Assembly (NCBI GenBank): GCA_027484425.1
Contig: JAIXSZ010000025.1
Span: 1 to 64,000, forward strand
DNA length: 64,000 nucleotides
Reading direction: 5' to 3'
Source: Sphingobacteriales bacterium
GTDB lineage: Bacteria; Bacteroidota; Bacteroidia; Chitinophagales; Chitinophagaceae
In this document: piece after piece, positions 34,853 through 42,843 of the stretch
Numbering within the stretch: position 1 is the first letter of the stretch
How the letters are laid out: the number at the start of each line of letters is the position of its first letter
Program-made: the position numbers and the translations under genes
Notes under the pieces: generated by a model
Database searches by the model: none
Told to the model about the DNA's origin: nothing
What the model saw: the letters and a program-made list of their open reading frames with translations, nothing else

Positions 34853-35989
34853 TTATCCCTTACTTGCCAGTTGTTGTTCCTTCACCACTACTGCCAGTTG
34901 CAGTTGGGTGACGCTGCTTAGCAGCAGGAGGTTGCTGTAGTCGTAGCCCAGATGGCTAGGGTCGCTTTCCAGGACAGAATAGGTGGTTGGTATGCGGGCT
35001 GATGGGTTGGTTTGTGCAGCATTGTAGCGGCTCACTGCATTGCGCAGTTGCTGCACCAGTTTCACACCAGCTCCATCGCCATAAAAAGCATCACCAGGGC
35101 TTGCTTCCCTTATCATGGGCTTTTTGCCGGCAGGTAGTGATGGTGCATTTATTGCATTTTGTAGCACCATGCTTTTTATAGCCTCGCAAGTACCTATTAT
35201 ATCCTTGCTGAGGCTGTCGGTAGGGGCTGTGCTACCATAGCTGAGGCTATTCAGCAGCGCTTCTGCCTGCAAGTAGTTGTCCATGCGTGCCTGTGCCAGC
35301 GGGATACGTTGCCTTAGGTTAACCATTGCAAACATAAGCCCTATAGCCCCCGTAAGTAATATAGACACCATAATGGTGTTCATCTTGGTTTCGGGGTGAC
35401 GTATGCCCGTAAAGAAGTACAGCGGCAACAGCCCGAATGCAGCTAGCAGAATGGCACTCATACCTAGTACATTGGCTCCTGGCCAATGCATGATAGTAAA
35501 CAGGATGCCCAGTGAAAATACAATACCCGTAAGGCAAGCCATCGCCACTACTGCTTTTTGGCGGTTGTCGGTAGCTTCTCTTGATTTCAGGAAGTAAATG
35601 ATGGGCAAAAACACCAAACTGAAAGTGACGATAGCAAGTAGGATCAGAATACTTGCGCCTGGCCAGTGCATTATTTTAAACACTGTACCAATTATAAATG
35701 CCGTTACAGAGCTGGCACCGCTCATTAGCATTACCTTTTTCATTGCATAATAGTTTTTGAATGTTAACAAATTGATGGTTTCCTCTTCTATCTCCCGCAG
35801 TTCGGTATTGTAAAACCTCCGAACGGTTTTTAGATAGAACTGCTCAAAGTCATCAGTCTCTTTGAGCTCCTGCTCCATAATGCAGCAAATATGATCCAGA
35901 AGGTTCAACTGCAGGTCCTCCATTTCAACTCCATTACGTCTAATATCGTTGAGGATATATTCTATCTGCTCATCAGTGATGCAATACAT
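34853..35989 (-). CDS. PadR-associated membrane protein with GldL-like IMHWPGA motifs
   Basis: 378 aa. The N-terminal ~65 residues are a soluble helical domain (DEQIEYILNDIRRNGVEMED, NLLDHICCIMEQELKE) resembling the HAAS-type domain of proteins paired with PadR regulators. About six hydrophobic helices follow, with the motif I-M-H-W-P-G-A occurring twice, once in each of two similar helix pairs ('GTVFKIMHWPGASILI' and 'GILFTIMHWPGANVLG'). This motif also occurs in GldL. The C-terminal ~130 aa are soluble. It begins 1 nt after the PadR gene's stop codon. Function unknown; a regulated envelope protein is likely. Confidence 0.72.
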   Translation of the reverse strand: MYCITDEQIEYILNDIRRNGVEMEDLQLNLLDHICCIMEQELKETDDFEQFYLKTVRRFYNTELREIEEETINLLTFKNYYAMKKVMLMSGASSVTAFIIGTVFKIMHWPGASILILLAIVTFSLVFLPIIYFLKSREATDNRQKAVVAMACLTGIVFSLGILFTIMHWPGANVLGMSAILLAAFGLLPLYFFTGIRHPETKMNTIMVSILLTGAIGLMFAMVNLRQRIPLAQARMDNYLQAEALLNSLSYGSTAPTDSLSKDIIGTCEAIKSMVLQNAINAPSLPAGKKPMIREASPGDAFYGDGAGVKLVQQLRNAVSRYNAAQTNPSARIPTTYSVLESDPSHLGYDYSNLLLLSSVTQLQLAVVVKEQQLASKG

Positions 35990-35990
35990 T

Positions 35991-36332
35991 TTAAGCTGGT
36001 TTTACTTCTATGTCCAGTAATATTTTCATAGTAGCTACAAAGTCGGCAAACTCATTGACCTTCTCGTCTTTTCTGGTCATACCGGTATCGCTGAGGCGGT
36101 AATATTTGCGCACACGCTTGCCCATGTACTCCACTTCAGTGGTCACCAGTCCTTCTTCTTCCAGTGCATGCAGGGTGGGGTACAGAGCTCCCTCTGTGAG
36201 TTGTATGCGTCCTGCGGTTAGTTCTTTAACTCGTTGGGTTATTTCATATCCATACATTTTATGGTTATCAGCCAGTAGCTTTAGCAGTATGGTTTTTAGT
36301 GTGCCCTTTATCAATTCTGAAGAAAATATCAT
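35991..36332 (-). CDS. PadR-family transcriptional regulator
   Basis: 113 aa. Winged-helix with 'LLADNHKMYGYEITQRVKEL', the recognition-helix region 'QLTEGALYPTLHALEEEGLV' and the wing 'YMGKRVRKYYRLSDTG', all standard for PadR. The short C-terminal helix is the dimerisation part. PadR proteins usually repress their own operon and respond to ligands or stress. A GATACAT-N9-ATGTATC dyad overlaps the probable promoter just upstream, and the membrane-protein gene follows directly, so the pair is probably autoregulated. Confidence 0.93.
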   Translation of the reverse strand: MIFSSELIKGTLKTILLKLLADNHKMYGYEITQRVKELTAGRIQLTEGALYPTLHALEEEGLVTTEVEYMGKRVRKYYRLSDTGMTRKDEKVNEFADFVATMKILLDIEVKPA

Positions 36333-36355
36333 AGTCTTATTTCGTTTGCCTAAGA

Positions 36356-36363
36356 CAAAGATA
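36356..36363 (-). promoter_or_regulatory. TAnnTTTG -7 element of the padR operon
   Basis: On the minus strand this reads TATCTTTG, a perfect -7 match, 23 nt upstream of the PadR ATG. It overlaps the operator-like dyad at 36360-36382. Confidence 0.6.
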
Positions 36364-36382
36364 CATAAGACTTCGATGTATC
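36360..36382. promoter_or_regulatory. Operator-like dyad for PadR
   Basis: GATACAT (36360-36366) and ATGTATC (36376-36382) are perfect 7-bp inverted repeats with a 9-nt spacer, resembling PadR operators of the ATGT-N8-ACAT type in form. Placement over the -7 element suggests repression by the PadR protein encoded just downstream. Confidence 0.6.
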
Positions 36383-36644
36383 ATACACTTATGTAAAAAT
36401 ATTTTTTAGGGAAGGCGGGAAGTATAGATGTAAAAAATAGAATGAAAGGGGTTACAAAGAGTTTTTAGAGCCATTGAAGCAATGCCCTTGTTGAAAGAGC
36501 AAAGCATTAATAATTTACAATTTATGCCAAAATAAAAGGAGCAACAGACAACAAATAGGAATAGAAAAAGCGCATCTGTGTGGATAGAAAAGACCTGTAG
36601 ATAGTAGAAGGAGATTGTAAACCCAAGGGGCTCTTAATTGGTTT
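36383..36644. other. Intergenic region with no recognised feature
   Basis: Lies between the padR promoter and the end of the DUF4956 gene. AT-rich, with stop codons in all frames over useful lengths; no strong hairpin, repeat or RNA gene seen. Confidence 0.5.
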
Positions 36645-37247
36645 TTAGGCGTTTTTGTAATAGGCGTGAATTATTGCCGTGTCGTGCAGGAAGTCGATAC
36701 TAATAACATCTGCCTTGTACACTGCAAGCCCAGTGCGGGTGCTGAGGTCTGCGAGAAGTTCATTTCTTTTGTCGGGTGTAATAAGTTGTATGCGCTCATA
36801 CACTATTTCTTTGTACACCTCTACGCCTGCATACCTGTCCAGCACATATATGGTGGCTATTATCAGTAGATTGGCGACTACTAGCAGCAGGTAGTTGTTG
36901 CTGCTTAGCACCAATGCATTCAGTATACCTATGCTAATAGACACAAACAGATAGCCCATTTCTTTGACAGGTATCATGACTGTGCGGTAGCGCATAATAG
37001 AAAAGACAGCAAACAAACCAAAAGCAAAACCCAGATTGATACCTGCACTACTTAGCAGCAGGCAGGTAACAAAAATGACGATGTTAAACACTGCAAATGA
37101 AAACACATATTGCCGCTGCTGCCCCGATGGATAGTAGATGCCCAGGGTAATAACAGAAATACTTATGAGGTTGATGAGCAGCCTTATGGCAGGCTCTATC
37201 AGCGACATAGTGTCTAGTATACCTGTGTTGTTATCTGGCAGTATCAT
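36645..37247 (-). CDS. DUF4956 membrane protein
   Basis: 200 aa. Four hydrophobic segments in the first ~135 residues, with the family segment 'LGFAFGLFAVFSIMRYRTVMIPVKEMGYLFVSI' after helix 2, then a soluble C-terminal domain of ~65 aa containing YERIQLITPDKRNELLADLSTRTGL and ending with a short beta segment. DUF4956 genes are frequent neighbours of VTC-domain genes, and here the start overlaps the VTC gene by 17 nt. Likely a membrane partner of the polyphosphate-polymerase-like protein. Last gene of a five-gene operon. Confidence 0.88.
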   Translation of the reverse strand: MILPDNNTGILDTMSLIEPAIRLLINLISISVITLGIYYPSGQQRQYVFSFAVFNIVIFVTCLLLSSAGINLGFAFGLFAVFSIMRYRTVMIPVKEMGYLFVSISIGILNALVLSSNNYLLLVVANLLIIATIYVLDRYAGVEVYKEIVYERIQLITPDKRNELLADLSTRTGLAVYKADVISIDFLHDTAIIHAYYKNA

Positions 37248-37992
37248 ACTTGTTTATCTTTAGTAGTGTTGGTTTTATGTTGTTGTATTTCACGGTGTTG
37301 TTGAGCATGGCTATACCAGTAGCATATTTGCTGAATGGCCCACTGTGCAGCCCCATGCGGCGCAATAGTTGCGCAGCAGAACCTATTTGCTGATGGTGCG
37401 TTTGTTTGATCTCTATCAGTGCTGTATTGGGTAGGTGCCACAGTAGCCCATTGTGTGTAGTGCTGATATCAGTGTCTATAGTCACCCGCTCAGGTATCTC
37501 TGTTTGGCTTAAGGTTATCCGTTTGAAGCAGTTGGTAGCCACATGTAGGAGTGGTCCTATTTCTGGTTGCATACTTGTCACTAGTTGCAGCTCTGGTTGG
37601 GTAAGCTTTGGGTGCAGCTGTTCAATGCTCATCCGTTCTTTACGGGTAAGTCCTGTGCCTATTTTTTGCTTTACCTCCAGGTAGCAGGTGCCAGAGTTGT
37701 CATACCGTCTTTGTCTTACCTTCATTCTATGCGCCTTGCCTGTAACGTGCTGGTGATATAGAGATAACTGGGCTGTGTCGTAGTACCAGCTAGTATACCC
37801 AAACCTTCGTTTGCCCTCTATCTCCAGAATATTGTACTGTTTTGTCAGTTCTGCCAATACCTCTTTTAAAGCACTCACATGCAACAGGTACTTGTGCTCT
37901 ACACGGTGGGGCAGATGCGCATAAGCACTAATACCCGCCAGCGACACAGGCGCAAACTCATTTAGCGGTAAATCGTTCTGAGCTATTGGCAT
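37231..37992 (-). CDS. VTC-domain (polyphosphate polymerase-like) protein
   Basis: 253 aa. The triphosphate-tunnel fold is suggested by spaced charged strands: 'HRVEHKYLLH' (E-x-K start), 'YTSWYYDTAQLSLYHQH', 'RMKVRQRRYDN', 'CYLEVKQKI', 'GLTRKERMSI', 'RVTIDTDIS' and 'ALIEIKQTH'. In yeast Vtc4 these basic and acidic residues line the tunnel that polymerises polyphosphate from ATP. No signal peptide, so probably cytoplasmic, next to the membrane protein DUF4956. It starts 3 nt after the dikinase-like gene. Substrate (polyphosphate or another phosphate ester) not proven. Confidence 0.85.
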   Translation of the reverse strand: MPIAQNDLPLNEFAPVSLAGISAYAHLPHRVEHKYLLHVSALKEVLAELTKQYNILEIEGKRRFGYTSWYYDTAQLSLYHQHVTGKAHRMKVRQRRYDNSGTCYLEVKQKIGTGLTRKERMSIEQLHPKLTQPELQLVTSMQPEIGPLLHVATNCFKRITLSQTEIPERVTIDTDISTTHNGLLWHLPNTALIEIKQTHHQQIGSAAQLLRRMGLHSGPFSKYATGIAMLNNTVKYNNIKPTLLKINKYDTAR

Positions 37993-37995
37993 ATA

Positions 37996-39966
37996 CTATC
38001 TGTAAGGGCGCACTTGTTTCAGATACAGGCGGCCACTTTTGTCAAATTTGAATTCTATATCCAACCCATAGTTTTGCTCTTCGGTGGCATCACTATCGGG
38101 TTTGTTGTAGTAAAAATAAGACTTTACGGCCGCCAGCGCCTCATATAGTGTGTTGATCTGTTTTTTAGTAAGGACGGGTTTGTTTTGGTTGATGTTGCTC
38201 ATGGTGAGGTAGTCAACGGTCACATCAAAGTTGAGCGGGTCTATGTTGTACCCCTTCATGCACACAAACTGCTCACAGATCACAGAGTCGGGCGGAGCCA
38301 CTACAGGCACTTCGCCCACTTGAACATTTACAGTAAAGCCTGGAAAATTGTTCCTGTAGATATTGCGTGTAATAGCTACACCATTGGCAGCCTCATCAGG
38401 AAAACTTCTGTGTGCCAGTACACCCATCATCATAGTCCGTTCGTCTATGTTGCAAGCTCTGCGTTCGTGGTAGGCAGCATCGCTGTAGGCGCTGGCCCAT
38501 ACTTTTTTTATGGCTTCATCTATGGGTTTTTCGGGGTCATTCAGCTTGCCTGTTTTGCTGTCATAGAGTCCTGCTCCGCTAAAGCCAGGCGCATCTTCTG
38601 CATTACTGCTACTTCTGAATCTGTATGCGGTCCATTGTCCGTTAGTTTTTATCTGTTGCTCCACCAGCCGTAGCAGTTCGGCGTCTATCGGTTGTTTTTT
38701 TATGGCGGTTCTTACGTTTTTCAGTTGTGTATCTATTGCGGCTTTTGGTGCATTGTGGCGCTCCAGTTGTTGCAGCACACCTAGCTCTTTGTTCACCATT
38801 GGGGACCCTATATGTTGCAGGTAATACCCAAACGGTATTGCGAAGGCTCCTTCTGGTATACTAAATTTGCTATTCCACCTAGTAGCTACTTTGTGCAGCT
38901 CGCCCATGCCAGCAGCTTTGTTGCCCACTACATGTCCCCATTTAGCATTAATCGTTTTTATGGGTAGTATGCCTTTTTGTGTAGTATTATGCTTCAGTAG
39001 TACAGGTGCAGCGACGGCACTCATTTTTGAAAAGCTGTCTACCATTTGCTGGGTAGCTGGTGTTATGCTTACGCCGTGGGTAGTAACAGCAAAACGAACA
39101 GGTTTGTTCAAGTTTTCGGTTATATCTGGGCGGTTGTATAAAGTTACATCTGCCGCGGATGGAATATTACGATTGTGGCATAACACATTGATATGCGATA
39201 GTGGCGACTGAAGTGCGTCGGTTACTATGCCGGCACATACGGGCACATTTACCGGCGATCCTTTCATTAGCACAATGTATATGCGTGTATAATCGGTGTC
39301 GTTAATGGAGGTAACATCTTTTAGTATTCCATAGGTGACGCCAGCATTAAGAAGCTGGTATTTCTGCCCCTTATACAGCTCGGCAGGGTATATGCGTGGC
39401 ATCGTTAGTTTGCCATCATTGTCCATAGCGAGCAGGTAGTCTGAGTTGATAAGAAAGCGCACTGAATCGTGCATACTTATGCGTTTCAGTACAGCATCTG
39501 TAAGGGTGTTTATCATTTTTGCAGTAGCTCTGTCTTCACTCGCTATTTCCAGGGTGTACAAGTGGCTTTGCTCATAATAGTTCAGGTTCGCCAGTACATA
39601 CCTTCGTTGCATAGACTTGCCATAGTTGGTAGTGTTAAACAGTTCTAGTGGCATACCATCTTGCAGTATCAGCCTGCAAAAATCATAGTGAAATCTGTAT
39701 TTGCGGGCATTTATAAAGTAAACAGTACTACTGTTTACATCCTGTACCACCTTCACACTCAGTACATTGTTCATCTTGGCACTTAATGGAGCGCCTTGCA
39801 CTGCCAGGTAGTCGGCGTAAGAGTCTAAACGCAACAGATAATCGTCCTTACTACTCGTTATTGGTTTTGCCCTGTAGCCATACACATTGCTTAGTGAGTA
39901 GTATAGTGTGCCACCACCCAGTAGGCATGTTACCGCAAGCAGCCATATCCATTTTCTGTTGCGCAT
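37996..39966 (-). CDS. Membrane-anchored PEP/pyruvate-binding dikinase-like protein (GWD-like domain order)
   Basis: 656 aa. Residues ~5-25 form a signal anchor (WIWLLAVTCLLGGGTLYY), so the rest may lie outside the cytoplasm. Residues ~40-240 are not recognised. Around His258 is a phosphohistidine swivel motif: GIVTDALQSPLSHINVLCHN, then RNIPSA. From ~340 to the end is a PPDK_N-type ATP-grasp domain: VVGNKAAGMGEL (~347-357), FRSSSNAEDAPGFSGAG (~450-466), and the terminal LYLKQVRPY. The order swivel-then-ATP-grasp is that of glucan water dikinase, the reverse of PPDK/PEP synthase. ATP would phosphorylate the His and then an unknown acceptor. ATP supply outside the cytoplasm is a difficulty, so topology needs testing. 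Confidence 0.85.
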   Translation of the reverse strand: MRNRKWIWLLAVTCLLGGGTLYYSLSNVYGYRAKPITSSKDDYLLRLDSYADYLAVQGAPLSAKMNNVLSVKVVQDVNSSTVYFINARKYRFHYDFCRLILQDGMPLELFNTTNYGKSMQRRYVLANLNYYEQSHLYTLEIASEDRATAKMINTLTDAVLKRISMHDSVRFLINSDYLLAMDNDGKLTMPRIYPAELYKGQKYQLLNAGVTYGILKDVTSINDTDYTRIYIVLMKGSPVNVPVCAGIVTDALQSPLSHINVLCHNRNIPSAADVTLYNRPDITENLNKPVRFAVTTHGVSITPATQQMVDSFSKMSAVAAPVLLKHNTTQKGILPIKTINAKWGHVVGNKAAGMGELHKVATRWNSKFSIPEGAFAIPFGYYLQHIGSPMVNKELGVLQQLERHNAPKAAIDTQLKNVRTAIKKQPIDAELLRLVEQQIKTNGQWTAYRFRSSSNAEDAPGFSGAGLYDSKTGKLNDPEKPIDEAIKKVWASAYSDAAYHERRACNIDERTMMMGVLAHRSFPDEAANGVAITRNIYRNNFPGFTVNVQVGEVPVVAPPDSVICEQFVCMKGYNIDPLNFDVTVDYLTMSNINQNKPVLTKKQINTLYEALAAVKSYFYYNKPDSDATEEQNYGLDIEFKFDKSGRLYLKQVRPYR

Positions 39967-39975
39967 ACCGGTGGG

Positions 39976-40335
39976 TTATTGTATTTGGCTAGGTTTTTCT
40001 TTGCTTTTGTAAATGAAAAATGCCTCCAGTAGCAGTATTACTACCACAAACATAGATACTCCTGAAAGCTCAGGTATCAGTGTATTCAGGTAAACGAGCA
40101 GTAGTACGTTCAGTGCTAGCATAGCTATGCATATAATGCGTAACAATCGCTTTTTCATAAACATATTCAAAAACACCAGCACAAAGTTGATGAGCGAATA
40201 GCCTAGAAAAATCATTGCCAGTACAGCATAAGCATTGCCTACACCATGATTTGCGGCAGCATGCTCTGGTAGCAGTATGGCTAAAATAATACCAATAACT
40301 GCAAATGACCAAGTAGTACAGCGACTTGTACGCAT
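39976..40335 (-). CDS. Small membrane protein, operon partner 2
   Basis: 119 aa, three to four hydrophobic helices; first helix could be a signal peptide (IIGIILAILLP-like region ending AAAN). The segment KKRLLRIICIAMLALN parallels KKNRTLRIVCIVLTAPY in the preceding gene (40339), so the two are paralogues. 9 nt separate it from the dikinase-like gene. Function unknown; co-translation suggests a role with the dikinase/VTC/DUF4956 set. Confidence 0.65.
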   Translation of the reverse strand: MRTSRCTTWSFAVIGIILAILLPEHAAANHGVGNAYAVLAMIFLGYSLINFVLVFLNMFMKKRLLRIICIAMLALNVLLLVYLNTLIPELSGVSMFVVVILLLEAFFIYKSKEKPSQIQ

Positions 40336-40338
40336 TGT

Positions 40339-40734
40339 TTAATCAGGGGTTTCGTTATCGGTTATTGTTTCGGAAGTAGGTGGCGGCGGTGGTGTGGTTT
40401 TGGGAGGAATGCTTTTGTAGATGAGGAATATCATAGCAACAGTAACCACAGCAGGGAACATAGAATAGCCATTTTGGGCTACGAAAAGCGACAATGCAAT
40501 ATAGGGAGCAGTAAGTACTATGCATACTATGCGAAGGGTACGGTTCTTCTTAAACACATTGATGATAGTAAGTATCAGCGTCAGCGCACCCACTAACATT
40601 ATACCTACTAATATGGCAAATAAGGCACCTAAACCTTCCAAACCTTTGTTTGCAGTATTGTGTGCCGAAACTGTAGCAGGTAAAGCCGCAGCGATAAAGG
40701 TGGTAATTATTGCATTTTTATATCTATTATCCAT
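40339..40734 (-). CDS. Small membrane protein, operon partner 1
   Basis: 131 aa. Probable signal peptide ending ATVSAHN, then three hydrophobic helices and a Pro-rich tail (TTPPPPPTSETI) that ends acidic. Similar in layout to the next gene, which begins 3 nt downstream. It is the first gene of the five-gene minus-strand operon; the upstream region has a near-consensus TACCTTAG close to the start. No family recognised. Confidence 0.65.
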   Translation of the reverse strand: MDNRYKNAIITTFIAAALPATVSAHNTANKGLEGLGALFAILVGIMLVGALTLILTIINVFKKNRTLRIVCIVLTAPYIALSLFVAQNGYSMFPAVVTVAMIFLIYKSIPPKTTPPPPPTSETITDNETPD

Positions 40735-40936
40735 TTATGCTAAGGTACGCAGGAGCTTTCACATATACCTAGAAAATTGAGTGTTATTCCATTTGTGTAA
40801 CCGTAAGCAGATTGTTAGTATTTTGTTACACCTAACTCGACACTCACTCCTGTGTTTTTTTGCTATACGTATAATTACTGACGCACATCATCATTGGTTT
40901 TATGCAGGTAGCACTATATAGTTGGGCTATTAAGAT

Positions 40937-40944
40937 TATCTTTG
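40937..40944 (+). promoter_or_regulatory. TAnnTTTG -7 element of serS
   Basis: TATCTTTG, 22 nt before the serS ATG. A GTTG at 40921-40924 is only 12 nt upstream, too close for a normal -33. Confidence 0.45.
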
Positions 40945-40966
40945 TCACCAATTATATTTATTAATT

Positions 40967-42238
40967 ATGTTGCCCATACAATTATTCAGGCAGAACAAGG
41001 AATTGGTACTGCAAGGACTGGCTAAGAAGAACTTTAAAGAAACCGAACTGGTAGACCAGATTATAGAAACTGACGAGCGTAGACGCCAGTATCAGGCAGA
41101 GCACGACAATCTGGCGGCATCGGTGAATGCGATATCTAAACAGATAGGCATGCTGATGGCAAAGGGCGAAAAAGAACAGGCTGAGGCAATGAAAGCCCAA
41201 GTCACTGCACAGAAAGAAAATATAAAAGACCTAATAACCAAAACCAACGAGCTGGAACTACTCCTGCACGATACCCTAGTGCGCCTGCCTAATCTGCCAC
41301 ACGATAGTGTGCCAGCTGGCAAAACACCTGAGGAAAACGAAGTGGTGCGTACAGGGGGCAGCATACCCACCCTCCACGACAAAAATGTGCCCCACTGGGA
41401 CCTGCTGGATCGTTACCAACTGATGAGCCTGGCACTGGGTAACAAAATAACTGGTAGTGGGTTTCCGGTATTTATGGGTAAGGGAGCCCGCCTACAACGA
41501 GCATTGATACAGTTTTTTCTGGATTACAACATAAAGGCTGGCTACAAAGAATACTGCCCACCATTTATGGTGAATGAAGATAGTGCCTATGGTACTGGTC
41601 AGCTGCCCGACAAAGAAGGGCAGATGTACCATGCCACAGCCGACAATTACTATCTAATACCCACTGCTGAGGTACCTGTAACCAACATTTACCGCGATGA
41701 GGTAGTGGCGGAAAATGATTTGCCAATAAAAATGACCGCCTACTCACCTTGTTTCCGCCGAGAGGCTGGCTCATATGGCAAGGATGTAAGAGGGTTAAAC
41801 AGGGTGCATCAGTTTGACAAAGTGGAAATAGTGCAGCTAGTAGATCCAGCCAAAAGTTATGAGGTGCTAGAGGAGATGGTAGCCCATGTAGAGCAATTGT
41901 TGCAGCTACTGGAGCTCCCGTATCGCATACTGCGCCTATGCGGTGGTGATATGAGTTTCACCTCTGCCCTTACTTACGATTTTGAAGTGTATAGTGCTGC
42001 TCAGGAGCGTTGGTTGGAGGTAAGTTCAGTATCAAACTTTGAGAACTTTCAGGCAAACCGTATGAAGATACGCTATAAGGATGCTGGAGGTAAACCACAA
42101 TTGCTCCATACCCTCAATGGAAGTTCACTGGCGTTGCCCCGTATCATAGCTTGCCTGCTGGAAAACAATCAGACACCAGATGGAATAAACATTCCAGTGG
42201 CATTGCAGCCTTATTTTGGTAGTGATAGCATCAATTAA
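40967..42238 (+). CDS. serS: Seryl-tRNA synthetase
   Basis: 423 aa. The N-terminal ~110 residues form the antiparallel coiled coil that binds the long arm of tRNA-Ser (RQYQAEHDNLAASVNAISKQIGML and the following Glu/Lys-rich stretch). The catalytic class II core shows TGQLPDKEGQMYHA, 'YYLIPTAEVPVTNIYRDEV', 'SPCFRREAGSYGKDVRGLNRVHQFDKVE' (motif 2), and 'LNGSSLALPRIIACLLENNQ' (motif 3). It charges tRNA-Ser with serine using ATP. The DUF4293 gene follows after 58 bp. Confidence 0.98.
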   Translation: MLPIQLFRQNKELVLQGLAKKNFKETELVDQIIETDERRRQYQAEHDNLAASVNAISKQIGMLMAKGEKEQAEAMKAQVTAQKENIKDLITKTNELELLLHDTLVRLPNLPHDSVPAGKTPEENEVVRTGGSIPTLHDKNVPHWDLLDRYQLMSLALGNKITGSGFPVFMGKGARLQRALIQFFLDYNIKAGYKEYCPPFMVNEDSAYGTGQLPDKEGQMYHATADNYYLIPTAEVPVTNIYRDEVVAENDLPIKMTAYSPCFRREAGSYGKDVRGLNRVHQFDKVEIVQLVDPAKSYEVLEEMVAHVEQLLQLLELPYRILRLCGGDMSFTSALTYDFEVYSAAQERWLEVSSVSNFENFQANRMKIRYKDAGGKPQLLHTLNGSSLALPRIIACLLENNQTPDGINIPVALQPYFGSDSIN

Positions 42239-42296
42239 TGGTTAATAAAAGGAACAGAAGAAATAAACGTTATTCATAATAACAAAATCACTTGGA

Positions 42297-42734
42297 ATGA
42301 TACAAAGAAAACAAAGTATATGGTTGCTGCTAGCTGCGCTGCTAAGTGCAGGTGTGCTGCTCTTTGACCTATATAGAGGCCAGATAAACATAGGGGAAAT
42401 AACTGAACACAAGGCATTGAGAGTGGCAGACCATTACCCGTCATTGCTGATAGCATTAGTCATGTCTATACTGCCATTTGTAACGATATTCATGTTTGCA
42501 AATCGCAAACGCCAAATAACGATGTCGGCGGTTAGTATAGTTTCTACGATATCTTTTTTGGCTATGATGCTGAATAGAGTAACTAATTTGAGTAAACAAA
42601 CACCACCAGTTACCGAGGGTAGTTACTGGGTAGGTGCTGTATTGCCTGTATTGTCAATTTTATTTTTGGTATTGGCGATATCGGGTATCCGGCGCGATGA
42701 AAAGCTGGTGCGCTCTACTGATAGGCTTAGGTAA
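42297..42734 (+). CDS. DUF4293 family membrane protein
   Basis: 145 aa, four predicted transmembrane helices. Start 'MIQRKQSIWLLLAALLSAGVLLF' and end 'ISGIRRDEKLVRSTDRLR' are, as I recall, the conserved ends of DUF4293, a Bacteroidota family. The conserved charged C-terminal tail lies after the last helix and should be cytoplasmic. Function unknown. Downstream of serS, probably with a terminator at 42742-42772. Confidence 0.88.
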   Translation: MIQRKQSIWLLLAALLSAGVLLFDLYRGQINIGEITEHKALRVADHYPSLLIALVMSILPFVTIFMFANRKRQITMSAVSIVSTISFLAMMLNRVTNLSKQTPPVTEGSYWVGAVLPVLSILFLVLAISGIRRDEKLVRSTDRLR

Positions 42735-42741
42735 TATTGTG

Positions 42742-42772
42742 GTTTTATTACTGCTATGAGTAGCAATAAAAC
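42742..42772 (+). terminator. Terminator-like hairpin after the DUF4293 gene
   Basis: GTTTTATT (42742-42749) pairs with AATAAAAC (42765-42772); inside, GCTA pairs with TAGC around a TGAG loop, with a 3-nt bulge. The tail TTTATTTTTG follows. It begins 8 nt after the stop codon. Confidence 0.6.
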
Positions 42773-42774
42773 TT

Positions 42775-42782
42775 TATTTTTG
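42775..42782 (+). promoter_or_regulatory. TAnnTTTG -7 element for the DUF6089 gene
   Basis: TATTTTTG matches the consensus and overlaps the T-rich tail of the preceding hairpin, 61 nt before the ATG at 42844. No -33 element identified. Confidence 0.35.
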
Positions 42783-42843
42783 ACGTTATACCAAATTGTC
42801 TCTGACAGAAGTTTCAGGGATATCATTAACTATTAGTTGCTCC

